Shown here piece after piece: positions 37,514-47,284 of a stretch of 64,000 nt of DNA. Within the stretch, counting starts at the first letter, position 1. The number at the start of each line of letters is the position of its first letter. This stretch comes from Nocardiopsis sinuspersici. GTDB taxonomy: Bacteria; Actinomycetota; Actinomycetes; Streptosporangiales; Streptosporangiaceae. The notes under the pieces are model-generated. The model made no database searches. It was not told the origin of the DNA and saw nothing but the letters and a program-made list of their open reading frames with translations. Made by a program: the position numbers and the translations under genes. Location of the stretch: the NCBI GenBank assembly GCA_008638415.1, contig VWVT01000010.1, positions 124,001 through 188,000 on the forward strand. The letters run 5' to 3'.

Positions 37514-38467
37514 ATGCGCACGACCCCGGCCGTCCTCGGAGCAGCCACCCTCGCCCTGGCGCTCACCGCCTGCGGCGCGCCCAGCGAGCAGGCCGCCGAC
37601 TCCGGCGGCGAGGGGAACGTGCTGCGGGTGGGCGTCAGCCCCGTACCGCACGGCGACATCCTCTCCTTCATCGACGAGAACCTCGCGGAGGAGGCGGGCC
37701 TGAACCTGGAGATCGAGGAGATCTCGGACTACAACATCCCCAACACCGCCCTGGTCGAGGGGGAGCTGGACGCCAACTACTTCCAGCACCGCGCCTTCCT
37801 CGACGAGTGGGTGTCCAACGGGCCGGACGCCGAACTGACCTACCTCACCGACGTCCACATCGAGCGGCTGGGCCTGTACTCGGAGAGCGTCGAGAGCATC
37901 GACGACCTGCCCGACGGCGCCGAGATCGCGGTTCCCAACGATCCGGCCAACCTCGCCCGCGCCCTGGGCGTCCTGGAGGCCGAGGGCCTGGTGACCATCG
38001 ACCCGGAGGCCGGTGCGTCCGCCACCGAGGACGACATCGTCGAGAACCCGCACGACCTCACCGTGACCCCGCTGGAGGCCGCGCAGCTGCCCCGCTCGAT
38101 CGCCGACGTGGACGCCGCGGTCGTCAACGGCAACTACGCCATCGAGAGGAACCTGCCCGAGGAGTCCAACGTCCTGGCCTGGGAGCCCCAGGGTGAGGAC
38201 TACGTCGAGTCCTACGCCAACGGCCTGGTGACCCTGGCGGAGAACGCCGACGACGAGCAGGTCCAACTGCTGGCCGAGCTGCTGCACGACGAGCGGGTCC
38301 TGGAGTACGTCCAGGAGACCTGGAAGGGCATCGTCCTGCCCGTCGACGCCGAGGGCGCCATCGTCGAGTCCGGCACCGGGAGCGCCGGCGCCGCCGACGA
38401 GAGCACGGACTCGGACGCCGACGACGACAAGAGCGACAAGAACGACAAGGGCGGCGACCGGAAGTAG
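37514..38467 (+). CDS. metQ: MetQ-like (NLPA family) methionine-binding lipoprotein
   Basis: 317 aa, ATG after AAGGAGCG. A lipoprotein signal (LALALTAC, cysteine at the lipobox) is followed by VLRVGVSPVPHGDILSFI, the NLPA pattern NTALVEGELDANYFQHRAFLDEW and NGNYAIERNL. The protein binds D/L-methionine or a relative and delivers it to a MetNI transporter. No metN or metI is next to it; the ABC genes downstream are of a different (nitrate/sulfonate) type. The last 40 residues are an Asp/Ser/Lys-rich disordered tail, unusual for the family. Confidence 0.9.
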   Translation: MRTTPAVLGAATLALALTACGAPSEQAADSGGEGNVLRVGVSPVPHGDILSFIDENLAEEAGLNLEIEEISDYNIPNTALVEGELDANYFQHRAFLDEWVSNGPDAELTYLTDVHIERLGLYSESVESIDDLPDGAEIAVPNDPANLARALGVLEAEGLVTIDPEAGASATEDDIVENPHDLTVTPLEAAQLPRSIADVDAAVVNGNYAIERNLPEESNVLAWEPQGEDYVESYANGLVTLAENADDEQVQLLAELLHDERVLEYVQETWKGIVLPVDAEGAIVESGTGSAGAADESTDSDADDDKSDKNDKGGDRK

Positions 38468-38485
38468 CGGCGGGGGCCGGCGCCC

Positions 38486-38505
38486 GCGACGGGCCGGCCC
38501 GTCGC
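38486..38505. repeat. 20-bp perfect palindrome
   Basis: GCGACGGGCC followed directly by GGCCCGTCGC, 19 nt after the metQ-like stop. It may be part of the terminator. Confidence 0.6.
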
Positions 38506-38535
38506 GCGTCCTGTCCGTACACACCGGCCGATCAC

Positions 38536-38569
38536 GAGGGCGGCGGAGCTTTCCGGCTCCGCCGCCCTC
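38536..38569 (+). terminator. Strong hairpin terminator after metQ-like gene
   Basis: Perfect 14-bp stem (38536-38549 with 38556-38569), 6-nt loop. It separates metQ from the ssu-like operon; the rest of the 385-nt gap holds no gene. Confidence 0.8.
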
Positions 38570-38793
38570 ACGCCGTCGGGGCGCCCCGACATGCCCGGGC
38601 CGTCCGTGGTGATCCGCGTCACACGCCGGAGGCGGCCGAGGGGCGGTGGAACGCGACACTCCGGGCACCGTCCTCCGTGCGGCCGCCTGAGCTGCGCCTT
38701 CCCTCCGATCCGGCGCCGTTTCGGGGGCCTTCACCTCCCGTTTGGGCCGGTCATCCGGGGAAAGGGGGTCGGAGTATCCGGCTTCCACAAAAC

Positions 38794-38808
38794 CTACTCA
38801 TTAAGTAG
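38794..38808. promoter_or_regulatory. CTACT-N5-AGTAG dyad upstream of the ssu-like operon
   Basis: A perfect 5-bp inverted repeat in an AT-rich patch (AAACCTACTCATTAAGTAGAG), 45 nt before the start codon, in promoter position. It shares the CCTAC half with the site upstream of metQ. Confidence 0.55.
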
Positions 38809-38852
38809 AGTTTGGGGTGCCGGTCCGGCAGCCCCGAAACCAGAGGATCCCG

Positions 38853-39907
38853 ATGTCCCCGCGCACGTCCCCGCTCCGCGCCACCGCGGCGGCCCTGGTC
38901 CTGGCCGTGGTGACCACCGCGTGCGGGGCCGTGGGGGGCGGAGGCGACGACCGCGGACTCACACTCGGGTACTTCCCCAACCTCACCCACGCTCCGGCGC
39001 TGGTGGGCGTGGAGAAGGGCCTCCTCGAGGAAGCCCTGGGCGAGGCCGCCCCGCTCTCCACCCAGACCTTCAACGCGGGCCCCGACGCGATCAACGCCGT
39101 CTTCTCCGGCGAGATCGACGCCGCCTTCATCGGCCCCAGCCCGACCGTCAACGGCTGGGCGCAGTCCGAGGGCGCCGCGCTGCGCGTCATCGCCGGGTCG
39201 ACCTCGGGCGGCGCCGGCCTGGTCGTGCGCCCCGGCATCGACGGCGTCGAGGACCTGCCCGGCGCCACCCTGGCCACACCTCAACTGGGCAACACCCAGG
39301 ACGTGGCGCTGCGCTGGTTCGCCCGGGAGCAGGGCTGGCGGGTCGACACCGAGGGCGGCGGGGACCTGTCGATCCTTCCCCAGAACAACGCCGAGACCGT
39401 GAACGCCTTCACGCTCGGCGAGATCGACGGCGCCTGGGTCCCCGAGCCCTACCTGAGCCGGCTGGTCACCGAGGCCGGGGGCGAGCTGCTGCTCGACGAG
39501 GCCGAGCAGTGGCCGGGGACCGGCGGCGACTTCGTCACCACACACCTCATCGTCAACGCCGACTACCTCGACACCCACCCCGAGGAGGTCGAGCGCCTCC
39601 TGCGGGGCCACGTCGAGACCGTCGACTGGATCAACCACCACCCCGAGGGCGCGCGAAGGGCCGCCGCCGCCCACCTGGCAGACCTGACCGGCAGCCGGCC
39701 CGAACCCGGGGTCGTCGCCTCGGCCTTCGACAACATGACCTTCACCGTCGACCCGATCGCCCCGTCCCTGGCCGCCGGAGCCGAGCACGCCCAGACCGTG
39801 GGCCTGATCGACCCGGTCGACCTGAACGGCATCTACGCCCTCGACCCGCTCAACGGCCTCCTGCGGGAGGCCGGGCGGGACGAGGTCGCCGGACCACAGG
39901 AGGAACA

Positions 39908-39911
<4 letters not shown>
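38853..39911 (+). CDS. ssuA: ABC transporter substrate-binding lipoprotein (SsuA/TauA/NitT type)
   Basis: 352 aa from the ATG at 38853 with AGAGGA upstream. A lipobox (VLAVVTTAC) is followed by LTLGYFPNLTHAPALVGVEKG, AFNAGPDAINAVFSGEIDAAFIGPSP and GAWVPEPYLSRL. The fold is periplasmic-binding type II of the sulfonate/nitrate/taurine family. It delivers the solute to the permease and ATPase next door. Sulfonates are the favoured guess because the region carries sulfur genes; nitrate or thiamine precursors remain possible. Confidence 0.87.
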
Positions 39912-40682
<771 letters not shown>

Positions 40683-40693
<11 letters not shown>

Positions 40694-41561
40694 CCCCAGC
40701 GTGCAGGACCGCCAGGTCCAGGGCCTGGACGCCCTGGAGATGGCGCCGCCGCGGCGGTCCGACCGGCCCGCGGCCGTGCGGGTGGCGGCCAGGGCGTGGG
40801 CGGCCACCTGGCCCAAGCTGGCCGCCGTGGCCATCGTGCTCGTGGCCTGGCAGGCCGTGGTGTGGAGCGGGTGGCGGCCGGTCTACGTCCTGCCCGGTCC
40901 CGACCAGGTCCTGCCGCGCCTGTTCACCGAGGTCGCCTCCGCCGAGTTCTGGGAGGCCTTCCGGGTCACCATGCGCCGCGCCCTCACGGGCTTCGCGCTG
41001 GCCCTCACCGTGGGCGTGCTCCTCGGCCTGGCCGTGACGCGGTTCCGGCTGCTGCGCGTGGCGATCGGCTCCCTCATCACGGGCCTGCAGACCATGCCGT
41101 CCATCGTCTGGTTCCCCTTCGCGATGCTGCTCTACGGCATCAGCGAGTCGGCCATCATGTTCGTGATCGTCCTGGGCGCCGCACCCTCCATCGCGGGCGG
41201 CCTGACCTCGGGGATCGACTACGTGTCCCCGCAGCTGATGCGGGCGGGCCAGGCCATGGGCCTGCGCGGTGTCCAGCGGTACACGCTGCTGATCGTCCCG
41301 GCCGCCCTGCCGATGTTCGTCTCCGGCCTCAAACAGGGGTGGGCCTTCGCCTGGCGCTCGCTCATGGCGGGCGAGCTGCTGGTCATCATCAACCAGCAGA
41401 ACTCCATCGGCTGGGCGCTGAGCCAGGCACGCCAGTTCAACGACTCCGAGGGCCTGCTGGCCTACGTCCTCATCGTGCTGTGCGTGGGCATCGTCATCGA
41501 CGTGTTCTTCAACTGGGCCGACCGCTCCATCCGCCGGCGCTGGGGCGTCAGCGCCTCCTGA
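40683..41561 (+). CDS. ssuC: ABC transporter permease (SsuC/TauC type)
   Basis: 292 aa with about six transmembrane helices. Binding-protein-dependent transport signature is MRAGQAMGLRGVQRYTLLIVPAALPMFVSGLKQGWAFAWRSLMAGELL (the EAA loop). Length and the N-terminal cytosolic 40 residues fit the SsuC family. It is the last gene of the operon; its stop is 14 nt inside the convergent pectinesterase gene end. Confidence 0.92.
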
Positions 41562-42738
41562 CCCCTGTGGCCGGGTCCGGGGCACGTCGGCGCGCGGTGC
41601 ACACCGGCCGCCGCGTGCGGTCCCGCACCGGGTCCCAGCCGTCCCCACCGGCCAGGTAGGCGCGTGCGGTGTGGCGGGCGGCGTCGGACCGGTCCATCTG
41701 CGGACGGTCCTCGGTGACCAGCGCGCCGGGGCCGAAGTTGTCGTACTCGCGCATCCGGAACCGGCGCCAGTCGTGCCCGGAGGACATCTCGATCCAGCCC
41801 TCCTCACGGAAGTGGCGGCCCATCCAGGAGTCGCGGACCAGCACCTGCGGCTCGGCGTCGGGGTGTGAACTGGGCACCCAGGGGCGGCCCAGGTAGACGG
41901 TTCCGGCCGGGGCGTCGCTGGTGAAGCAGCTTCGGGTGAACAGGAAGCCGAACTCCTGGCCGGGCGGGGTGCTCGGCGCGCTCACGTAGCCGTTGGTCGT
42001 GTCGCTGCCCCGGTCCAGGGAGCGGATCTCGCACCCGTCGAAGACGGCCGTGCCCCGGCCGAAGACGAAGTCCACGTCGCCCTCGACGTAGCAGTCGCTG
42101 TAGTACTGCCGCGAGGGGGTGTCCACACCGGGCGAGTTCGCGTACAGCGTGTCCTGGTGGCCGAGGAAGCGCACGTTGTCGAAGACCAGCCGGTCCCCGG
42201 TGGTGCGTACCGCCACCGCCTGGGTCGAGGTGATCTCCGGGTGCTCCGCGCGCTTCCAGGAGTTCTCGAAGGTCAGGTCGTAGGCGTGCGTGTCGTCCCC
42301 GGAGATGACGACGCTGGCGCTGCCGGACGTGCCGTAGGTGCCGCCGCCGGGCTTGGGGGTGCCCGACGCCCGGTCGTAGGTGATGACCACGTCGCGCGGG
42401 TCGCCCGTCGCGCCGACCAGGGTGATGTTGGGCTTGTCCGGGGGGATGACCACCGGTGCGTAGTAGGTTCCCGCCTTGACGCGGATGGTCACGCGTTCGG
42501 CGCTGTGCTCGGGGACGGCGTCGACCGCGGCCTGGACGCCGGTGTGGTCGCCGGAGCCGTCGGCGGCCACGGTGATCACGGGTCCCTCCGCGTCGTGGGG
42601 GCGGTCGGAGGAGCCGGTGCCGGCGTGCGCGTCGCCGGGCGCGGTGGTGAGCATGGCGGTGAGCGCGGCGGTGAACAGCCCCGCCAGTGCGACCGCCATG
42701 GTGGCGTGCGCCCGGGGCGGGGTCGGGTGGTCTCTCAC
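41548..42738 (-). CDS. Secreted pectinesterase (CE8)
   Basis: 396 aa, GTG start at 42738 preceded by GGGAG. A signal peptide (about 1-38, MAVALAGLFTAALTAMLTTAPGDAHA) is followed by a beta-helix domain with the pectinesterase motifs GHQDTLY, VEGDVDFVFGRGTAVFDGCEI (catalytic Asp pair) and YLGRPW (Arg). It removes methyl esters from homogalacturonan outside the cell. The basic, Arg-rich C-terminal 25 residues are unusual and overlap the convergent permease stop by 14 nt, so the true end may differ. It lies 133 nt downstream of an SGNH esterase gene. Confidence 0.93.
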   Translation of the reverse strand: MRDHPTPPRAHATMAVALAGLFTAALTAMLTTAPGDAHAGTGSSDRPHDAEGPVITVAADGSGDHTGVQAAVDAVPEHSAERVTIRVKAGTYYAPVVIPPDKPNITLVGATGDPRDVVITYDRASGTPKPGGGTYGTSGSASVVISGDDTHAYDLTFENSWKRAEHPEITSTQAVAVRTTGDRLVFDNVRFLGHQDTLYANSPGVDTPSRQYYSDCYVEGDVDFVFGRGTAVFDGCEIRSLDRGSDTTNGYVSAPSTPPGQEFGFLFTRSCFTSDAPAGTVYLGRPWVPSSHPDAEPQVLVRDSWMGRHFREEGWIEMSSGHDWRRFRMREYDNFGPGALVTEDRPQMDRSDAARHTARAYLAGGDGWDPVRDRTRRPVCTARRRAPDPATGVRRR

Positions 42739-42871
42739 GGGTGTTCTCCCTTTCTCGTGGGGTGACCGTCTCTCGTGGGCGGGCCGGCCGTGCGTGGGAC
42801 GGGAGTCCCCGGGGGTGGCGCGGTCGCCGCGGGTGCCTTCGGGGGCCGGGGACCGCGCCACCGGCCCGGGA

Positions 42872-43699
42872 TCAGACCGGGCGCTCCTCGGGCCAGGGCA
42901 GGGCGCCCTCGGCGTCGGGGAAGGAGTCGCCGAGGCGGCGGACGAGCCGGGGCGGCAGCGCACGGAGCCGCTTGAGCTCGCGGGCCACGAGCCGGGCCAC
43001 CTCGATCGCGCCGTGCGCCCGGAAGTGCGTGTTGTCCTCGACGCCGTCGGGATGGCCGGGGTGCTCGCCCGGCTCCAGCCACAGGAAGTGGCTCTTGGTG
43101 CCCTCCGGCCCCAGCTCACCCCACAGGCCGAGGCTGAGCGCGGTCAGGTCCACGACGGGCACGCCCTCGCGCGCGCCCAGCTCGCGCATGGCCTCCGGGT
43201 AGTCGCCGTGGGACTCGCGGGGCGTGCCCTCGGCGGTGAAGCGGCGCCGCTCCACCGAGGTGACCAGGGTCGGGTGGGCACCGCGCTCGCGCGCGCCGTC
43301 GAGGTAGGCGCCCAACTGCCGCTGGTAGGTGCTCCACGGCTCGGTGTAGCGGTCCGGGTCCTCGTCCTTGGCGTCGTTGTGCCCGAAGGAGACCAGCAGG
43401 TGGTCGCCGGGCCGGATGTCGTCGAGGACGCCGTCCAGCAGGCCCAGGTCGGCGAAGCTCTTGGAACTGGCGCCGGACAGCGCCCGGTTGTCCACGCTCG
43501 CGCCGTGGCCGAGGAAGAGCCCGAGGGCCTGTCCCCATCCGGCTCTCGGGGCCTCACGGGCGGCGTAGGTGGAGGCCGTGGAGTCGCCCGCCACGAAGAC
43601 GCGTGGGGCCCGGTCGGCGGAGCTCGCCCAGGAGGGGGTGGCGAACAGGGGGAGTCCGAGGGTGATCGCGGAGGCGGTGAGGAAGCTGCGGCGGATCAT
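42872..43699 (-). CDS. Rhamnogalacturonan-acetylesterase-like SGNH hydrolase (CE12)
   Basis: 275 aa from the ATG at 43699 with GAGAGGG upstream. A Tat-like N terminus (MIRRSFLTASAITLGLPLF) leads to block I VFVAGDSTAST (Ser), NRALSGASSK (Gly block), SFGHNDAKDEDP (Asn) and the His in DNTHFRAHGA. The order and spacing fit CE12 rhamnogalacturonan acetylesterases. It removes acetyl groups from pectin, matching the pectinesterase next in the same direction. The two form a pectin-degrading unit, with LacI-type operator sequences upstream of it. Confidence 0.9.
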   Translation of the reverse strand: MIRRSFLTASAITLGLPLFATPSWASSADRAPRVFVAGDSTASTYAAREAPRAGWGQALGLFLGHGASVDNRALSGASSKSFADLGLLDGVLDDIRPGDHLLVSFGHNDAKDEDPDRYTEPWSTYQRQLGAYLDGARERGAHPTLVTSVERRRFTAEGTPRESHGDYPEAMRELGAREGVPVVDLTALSLGLWGELGPEGTKSHFLWLEPGEHPGHPDGVEDNTHFRAHGAIEVARLVARELKRLRALPPRLVRRLGDSFPDAEGALPWPEERPV

Positions 43700-43720
43700 G
43701 GGGGTGGTCCCTCTCGTGCG

Positions 43721-43734
43721 GGAAGCGCTTTCCC
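43721..43734. promoter_or_regulatory. LacI-type core AAGCGCTT
   Basis: GGAAGCGCTTTCCC, containing the palindrome AAGCGCTT, lies 22 nt upstream of the SGNH hydrolase start. Confidence 0.5.
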
Positions 43735-43751
43735 AAAGTCGGGGATGTTTC

Positions 43752-43765
43752 TGCAACCGATTGCA
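43752..43765. promoter_or_regulatory. LacI-family operator TGCAACCGATTGCA
   Basis: Fits TGCAANCGNTTGCA with perfect 5-bp arms, the classical operator of LacI-family sugar regulators. It lies 53 nt upstream of the pectin esterase unit. Confidence 0.75.
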
Positions 43766-44035
43766 TGACTTTCCCTGATCTGAGAACACTCCGTCAACCC
43801 CCGACTTCGATTTCCAGGGGGGTTGTCGGGGCTTCGCCGGAGTCGCGGCAGGAGGGGAGCCGGGTGGCTGCTGCCCCGCGAAGCGGTATACAGCAAGCGT
43901 TTGTAGCCCGAGGCGTGGAACCGGCCCGCGTTCGGGCGGTGTGCGACCGGAGGCGGGCAGGGCGGCGGGGCAGCGTGTTGCGCGCACACGACGGTGGGCC
44001 GGCCAGCGGTCGCTGACCGGCCCACCGCGCGTCAG
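43766..44035. other. Rest of the 339-nt gap before the dps-like gene
   Basis: AGCAAGCGTTTGTA (43892-43905) is another weak LacI-like core. The dps-like terminator (43993-44026) closes the region. I see no gene. Confidence 0.5.
43993..44026 (-). terminator. Terminator of the dps-like gene
   Basis: GGTGGGCCGG pairs with CCGGCCCACC, with an inner CAGCG/CGCTG stem, just after the leftward stop. Confidence 0.75.
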
Positions 44036-44038
44036 GTC

Positions 44039-44632
44039 CTAGGCGCGCACCAGCGGTGTGTCCACCAGGTGCTCGGCCACGAACCAGGCCTGTAGTTCGT
44101 TGGTGCGGATCACCTCCGACACCAGCAGGTCGTTCGTGCCGTCGTCCCCCAGCTCCTGCGTACGCGCGGCCGCGTCGTGGCAGTCCTCCAGGATGGTCTC
44201 GTGCCCCTCCAGGAGGCGGGAGAGCATCGCGGGCACCTCCTCGACACCGTTCGGCGGGCGCGGGATGTTGGTGATCTCCGCGACGTGCCGGGGGTCGCCG
44301 ACCGCCACACCGCCCAGGGTCTGCACGCGCTCGGCGATGCTGTCGATCAGCGCGGTCTGCTCACCGGCGTGCTTGTCCATCAGCAGGTGCAGCTGGTAGA
44401 AGGTCTGCCCCCGCATCAGCCAGTGGTGCTTCTTGTACAGGTCGTGCAGGATGCGCGTGTCGCACAGCACCTGGTTGAGCCGCTGGCAGGAGTACATACG
44501 TGTGTCGTAGGACAGTCCGACCGGGAACTGGCGGACCGTCCCGAACTCCTGGATCTCCTCGCCGCTCTGGTGCAGCCACGGTTGGCTGCTCCTGGGCTTG
44601 GGCGCCGTTCCGGCCTTGTGGTCTGTCGTCAC
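44039..44632 (-). CDS. dps: Dps-family ferritin-like DNA-protection protein
   Basis: 197 aa, GTG at 44632 preceded by GGAGGGGGA. Ferroxidase residues are in LYKKHHWLMRGQTFYQLHLLMDKHAGEQTALIDSIAERVQTLGG, and DCHDAAARTQELGDDGTNDLLVSEVIRTNELQAWFVAEHL completes the four-helix bundle. The N-terminal 45 residues are longer than in simple Dps. It forms a dodecamer that oxidises and stores iron with peroxide, protecting DNA. A GGTT-N17-GGGTAG SigB-like motif lies upstream (44716-44741), suitable for stress control. Confidence 0.9.
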   Translation of the reverse strand: MTTDHKAGTAPKPRSSQPWLHQSGEEIQEFGTVRQFPVGLSYDTRMYSCQRLNQVLCDTRILHDLYKKHHWLMRGQTFYQLHLLMDKHAGEQTALIDSIAERVQTLGGVAVGDPRHVAEITNIPRPPNGVEEVPAMLSRLLEGHETILEDCHDAAARTQELGDDGTNDLLVSEVIRTNELQAWFVAEHLVDTPLVRA

Positions 44633-44715
44633 GTCTGGTCCCCCTCCAGTCGATGTGACCTTCGTGTCGCGGCCGCGGACGCGGGCCGCCGCACGTTGTG
44701 TCTGCCAGACTCGGC

Positions 44716-44741
44716 TACCCACCGCCGACGAACGCCTAACC
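44716..44741 (-). promoter_or_regulatory. SigB-like promoter upstream of dps
   Basis: On the minus strand, GGTT-N17-GGGTAG lies about 84 nt upstream of the dps GTG. The spacer is one base longer than consensus. Confidence 0.4.
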
Positions 44742-44866
44742 TCGCCCCGACCAGGGGCGGCTGTCGGGTGCTCCTCCTCACGGGTACGCCGGCGGGCACG
44801 GGAGCGGTGCGCCGTGTCCCGGGTTCCTCCGGCGGGCACGGGAGCGGGTTCCTCCGGCGGTGCCGG

Positions 44867-46048
44867 TCAGGGGGCGATGGCGCAGGCGGTCTCCAGGACG
44901 AACCGGGGCCAGGGCCGGTGCGGGTCGTGCCCGGTCAGCTCCCGGACCCGGCGCAGCCGGTAGCGCAGTGTCTGCGCGTGGACGTGCAGCGCGTCGGCGG
45001 CGGTGGTCGCCGCGCCCTCCCGGAGGTAGGCCCGCAGCGTCTCCAGCAGGTGTGCGTTGCCCTCCGAGAGCAGCGGTCCCAGAACGGCGCGGCGGACCGC
45101 GGCCGGGGTGACGGGGCCGCCGTTGAGCAGCGCCAGCACGCACGCGTCCGCGTCCCCCAACAGCCTCCGGGCGCCGAACGCGTGCGGCGGAGCGGTATCC
45201 AGCGCGTCGTCCGCCAGCCGGTAGGCGGCCGACATGTCGGTCAGCGCGCGCGGCGCCAGCACGCACCCGCGCCAGGGCTCCCGGCCGAGTACGGCGGCCA
45301 TCCGGGCGCCGTCGCCGGGGGACAGCAGCACCACCGCCCGCCCCGAGCGCGTCGTCAGCAGCGGGTCGGCGCCCGCCGGCTCCACCAGGCCCAGAAGCTC
45401 CATCCCCGCCGTCAGAGTGACCGCCTGTGGCGGTTCGCCGGAGGGGTGCGCGCGGGCCTCGGCCACCACCAGCACCGCCGGGTCGGGCGGCGTGATGCCC
45501 AGGGTCCGCGCCCGGTCGCGGATCGCCCCGCGCGAGGCCTGCCTTCCGATGAGCAGGTCGTCCAGGAACGCCCGGCGGGCCCGCTCCAGGTCGGCGTCCA
45601 GCCGGTGCGCGGCCTCGGCGTGGCCCGCGGACAGGCTCTCGCAGATCTGGTCGATCGAGGTCAGCCACAGTTCGCTCAGAGCGAACACGTCGGCGGCGTC
45701 GAGCCGGTCGGACGCCGCCTCCGACACCAGCCGCACCGCCGCCGCAGATCCCACCCGGTGCGCACGCACCACCGCGCCGATCGAGCGCCCGTCGGCGGCC
45801 CGGGAGCGCCCGATGCCGCGCAGCCTCTCCACGTCCCCCGGCGGCAGGCGCGTCGCTCCGGCCGCCCACAGCTCCAGCGAGCGGCTCACCAGCCACCCCG
45901 TGATCGCCCGTACCTCCGCCAGTTGGGACCCGTGCAGAGCCCGGTAGGCGGGGACCTCGGCGTGCACCTCGGAGACGATCCGCTCCACCAGTCCGGCCCG
46001 GTCCCGTGCCAGTTCGGCGCCGACCAGGGCGCGCTGTTCGTATCCCAT
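44867..46048 (-). CDS. PucR/CdaR-family transcriptional regulator
   Basis: 393 aa. A large N-terminal regulatory region (RALHGSQLAEVRAITGWLV, SIGAVVRAHRVGSAAAVRLV) precedes a GGDEF-like middle (AVTLTAGMELLGLVEPAG). The C-terminal PucR helix-turn-helix reads LLETLRAYLREGAATTAADALHVHAQTLRYRLRRVRELTGHD. The regulator controls purine, amino-acid or secondary metabolism genes in other bacteria. It is divergent from the aldo/keto reductase at 46405, which is a likely target (inference). Confidence 0.9.
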   Translation of the reverse strand: MGYEQRALVGAELARDRAGLVERIVSEVHAEVPAYRALHGSQLAEVRAITGWLVSRSLELWAAGATRLPPGDVERLRGIGRSRAADGRSIGAVVRAHRVGSAAAVRLVSEAASDRLDAADVFALSELWLTSIDQICESLSAGHAEAAHRLDADLERARRAFLDDLLIGRQASRGAIRDRARTLGITPPDPAVLVVAEARAHPSGEPPQAVTLTAGMELLGLVEPAGADPLLTTRSGRAVVLLSPGDGARMAAVLGREPWRGCVLAPRALTDMSAAYRLADDALDTAPPHAFGARRLLGDADACVLALLNGGPVTPAAVRRAVLGPLLSEGNAHLLETLRAYLREGAATTAADALHVHAQTLRYRLRRVRELTGHDPHRPWPRFVLETACAIAP

Positions 46049-46404
46049 CCCACCTCCAGCCCCGGCCCGGGCAGCCTATCGGGAGCCCCCGCGCCCCGCG
46101 CCGTGGGAGCTTCGGGTCCCGCCGGGGTAGGGGGTGGGGGAGAGGACCGCTGATGGGAGGTGTCGTCGGGGGCGGGGAGCGGATCAGGGGAACGCCGCCG
46201 CGGACGCTCGCGCACGCGAAGGCGTCCCCGTTCCGGCGGGGGTGTCCTCCCCGCCGTCCGTCGGCGGGTGCGAACGGTAAAAAGCGCGCACAGCTGTGCG
46301 CACCCGGGGCGGTGACCAGCACGAACATGGCAGTATGCGACTGCGGAAGGCCGCACACCGTGAGAACGAGCAGTACCGTTCAGCGCTAACGGGGGATGAG
46401 ACAG
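46049..46404. promoter_or_regulatory. Divergent PucR / AKR region with 16-bp palindrome
   Basis: GCGCACAGCTGTGCGC (46286-46301) is a perfect palindrome with flanking A-rich DNA, plausibly the PucR operator. The rest of the 356 nt has no gene I believe. Confidence 0.5.
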
Positions 46405-47241
46405 ATGAAGCAGATGACAGTTCCCGAACTCACCCTGGGTAATGGGCTACGCATTCCGCAGTTGGGGTTCGGTGTGTGGCAGGTGCCCCCGGACGAGGTG
46501 GTGACGGCCGTCTCCACGGCACTCGACGCCGGCTACCGCAGCATCGACACCGCGGCCGCCTACGACAACGAGGAGGGGGTCGGCGAGGCGCTGCGCCGCT
46601 CGGGCCTGGAGCGCGGCGACGTCTTCGTCACGACCAAGCTGTCCAACTCCGACCAGGGCTACGACGCCACGCTGAGAGCCTTCGACGCCAGCCTGCGGCG
46701 CCTGGGGCTGGACGTCCTGGACCTGTACCTCATCCACTGGCCCCTGCCCGGGCGCGACCAGTACGTGCCCACGTGGAAGGCGCTGGAGCGCCTCTACGCC
46801 GAGGGACGCGTCCGCGCCATCGGGGTCTCCAACTTCCAGCGGCCGCACCTGGAACGGGTCATGGAGGAGGGCGGGATCACGCCCATGGTCAACCAGATCG
46901 AGCTGCACCCGCTGCTCACCCAGGAGGCCATGCGCGCCTTCGACGCCGAGCACGGCATCGTCACCGAGGCGTGGAGCCCCCTGGGCCACGGCAAGCTCCT
47001 GAACCACCCCACGATCACCGCGATCGCCGAGGACCACGAGCGCACGCCCGCGCAGGTGCTGCTGCGCTGGCACCTGCAGCTGGGCAACGTGGTGATCCCC
47101 AAGTCGGTGACCCCGGAGCGGATCCGGTCCAACTTCCAGATCTTCGAGTTCGGGCTCTCCGGCGAGGAGATGGACCGCATCAGCGGGCTCAACACCGACA
47201 GCCGTTTCGGTCCCGACCCCGACGAGTTCGACGGCGTCTAG
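46405..47241 (+). CDS. Aldo/keto reductase, 2,5-diketo-D-gluconate reductase type (AKR5)
   Basis: 278 aa from the ATG at 46405 (GGGGGA at the right distance; 46396 and 46414 also possible). AKR5 features are IPQLGFGVWQVPPDEV, YRSIDTAAAYDNEEGVGEALR (Asp, Tyr), VFVTTKLSNSDQGYD (Lys), LYLIHWPLPG (His) and NVVIPKSVTPERIRSNFQIF. It uses NADPH on small ketones or sugars; the specific substrate is unknown. It is probably under control of the divergent PucR regulator. Confidence 0.93.
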   Translation: MKQMTVPELTLGNGLRIPQLGFGVWQVPPDEVVTAVSTALDAGYRSIDTAAAYDNEEGVGEALRRSGLERGDVFVTTKLSNSDQGYDATLRAFDASLRRLGLDVLDLYLIHWPLPGRDQYVPTWKALERLYAEGRVRAIGVSNFQRPHLERVMEEGGITPMVNQIELHPLLTQEAMRAFDAEHGIVTEAWSPLGHGKLLNHPTITAIAEDHERTPAQVLLRWHLQLGNVVIPKSVTPERIRSNFQIFEFGLSGEEMDRISGLNTDSRFGPDPDEFDGV

Positions 47242-47284
47242 GACACGTCCCGGGCCCTTCCCGGAGGGGGAGCTCCCGAAGGTC

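Noticed and set aside
46327..46389. 20-codon frame with two Cys codons (MAVCDCGRPHTVR...) before the AKR gene, as a second Cys leader peptide
   Set aside because: No ribosome site, no match to the RxHVDxxRVxSxLC pattern, no attenuator hairpin before the AKR start, and the target is not a sulfur gene.
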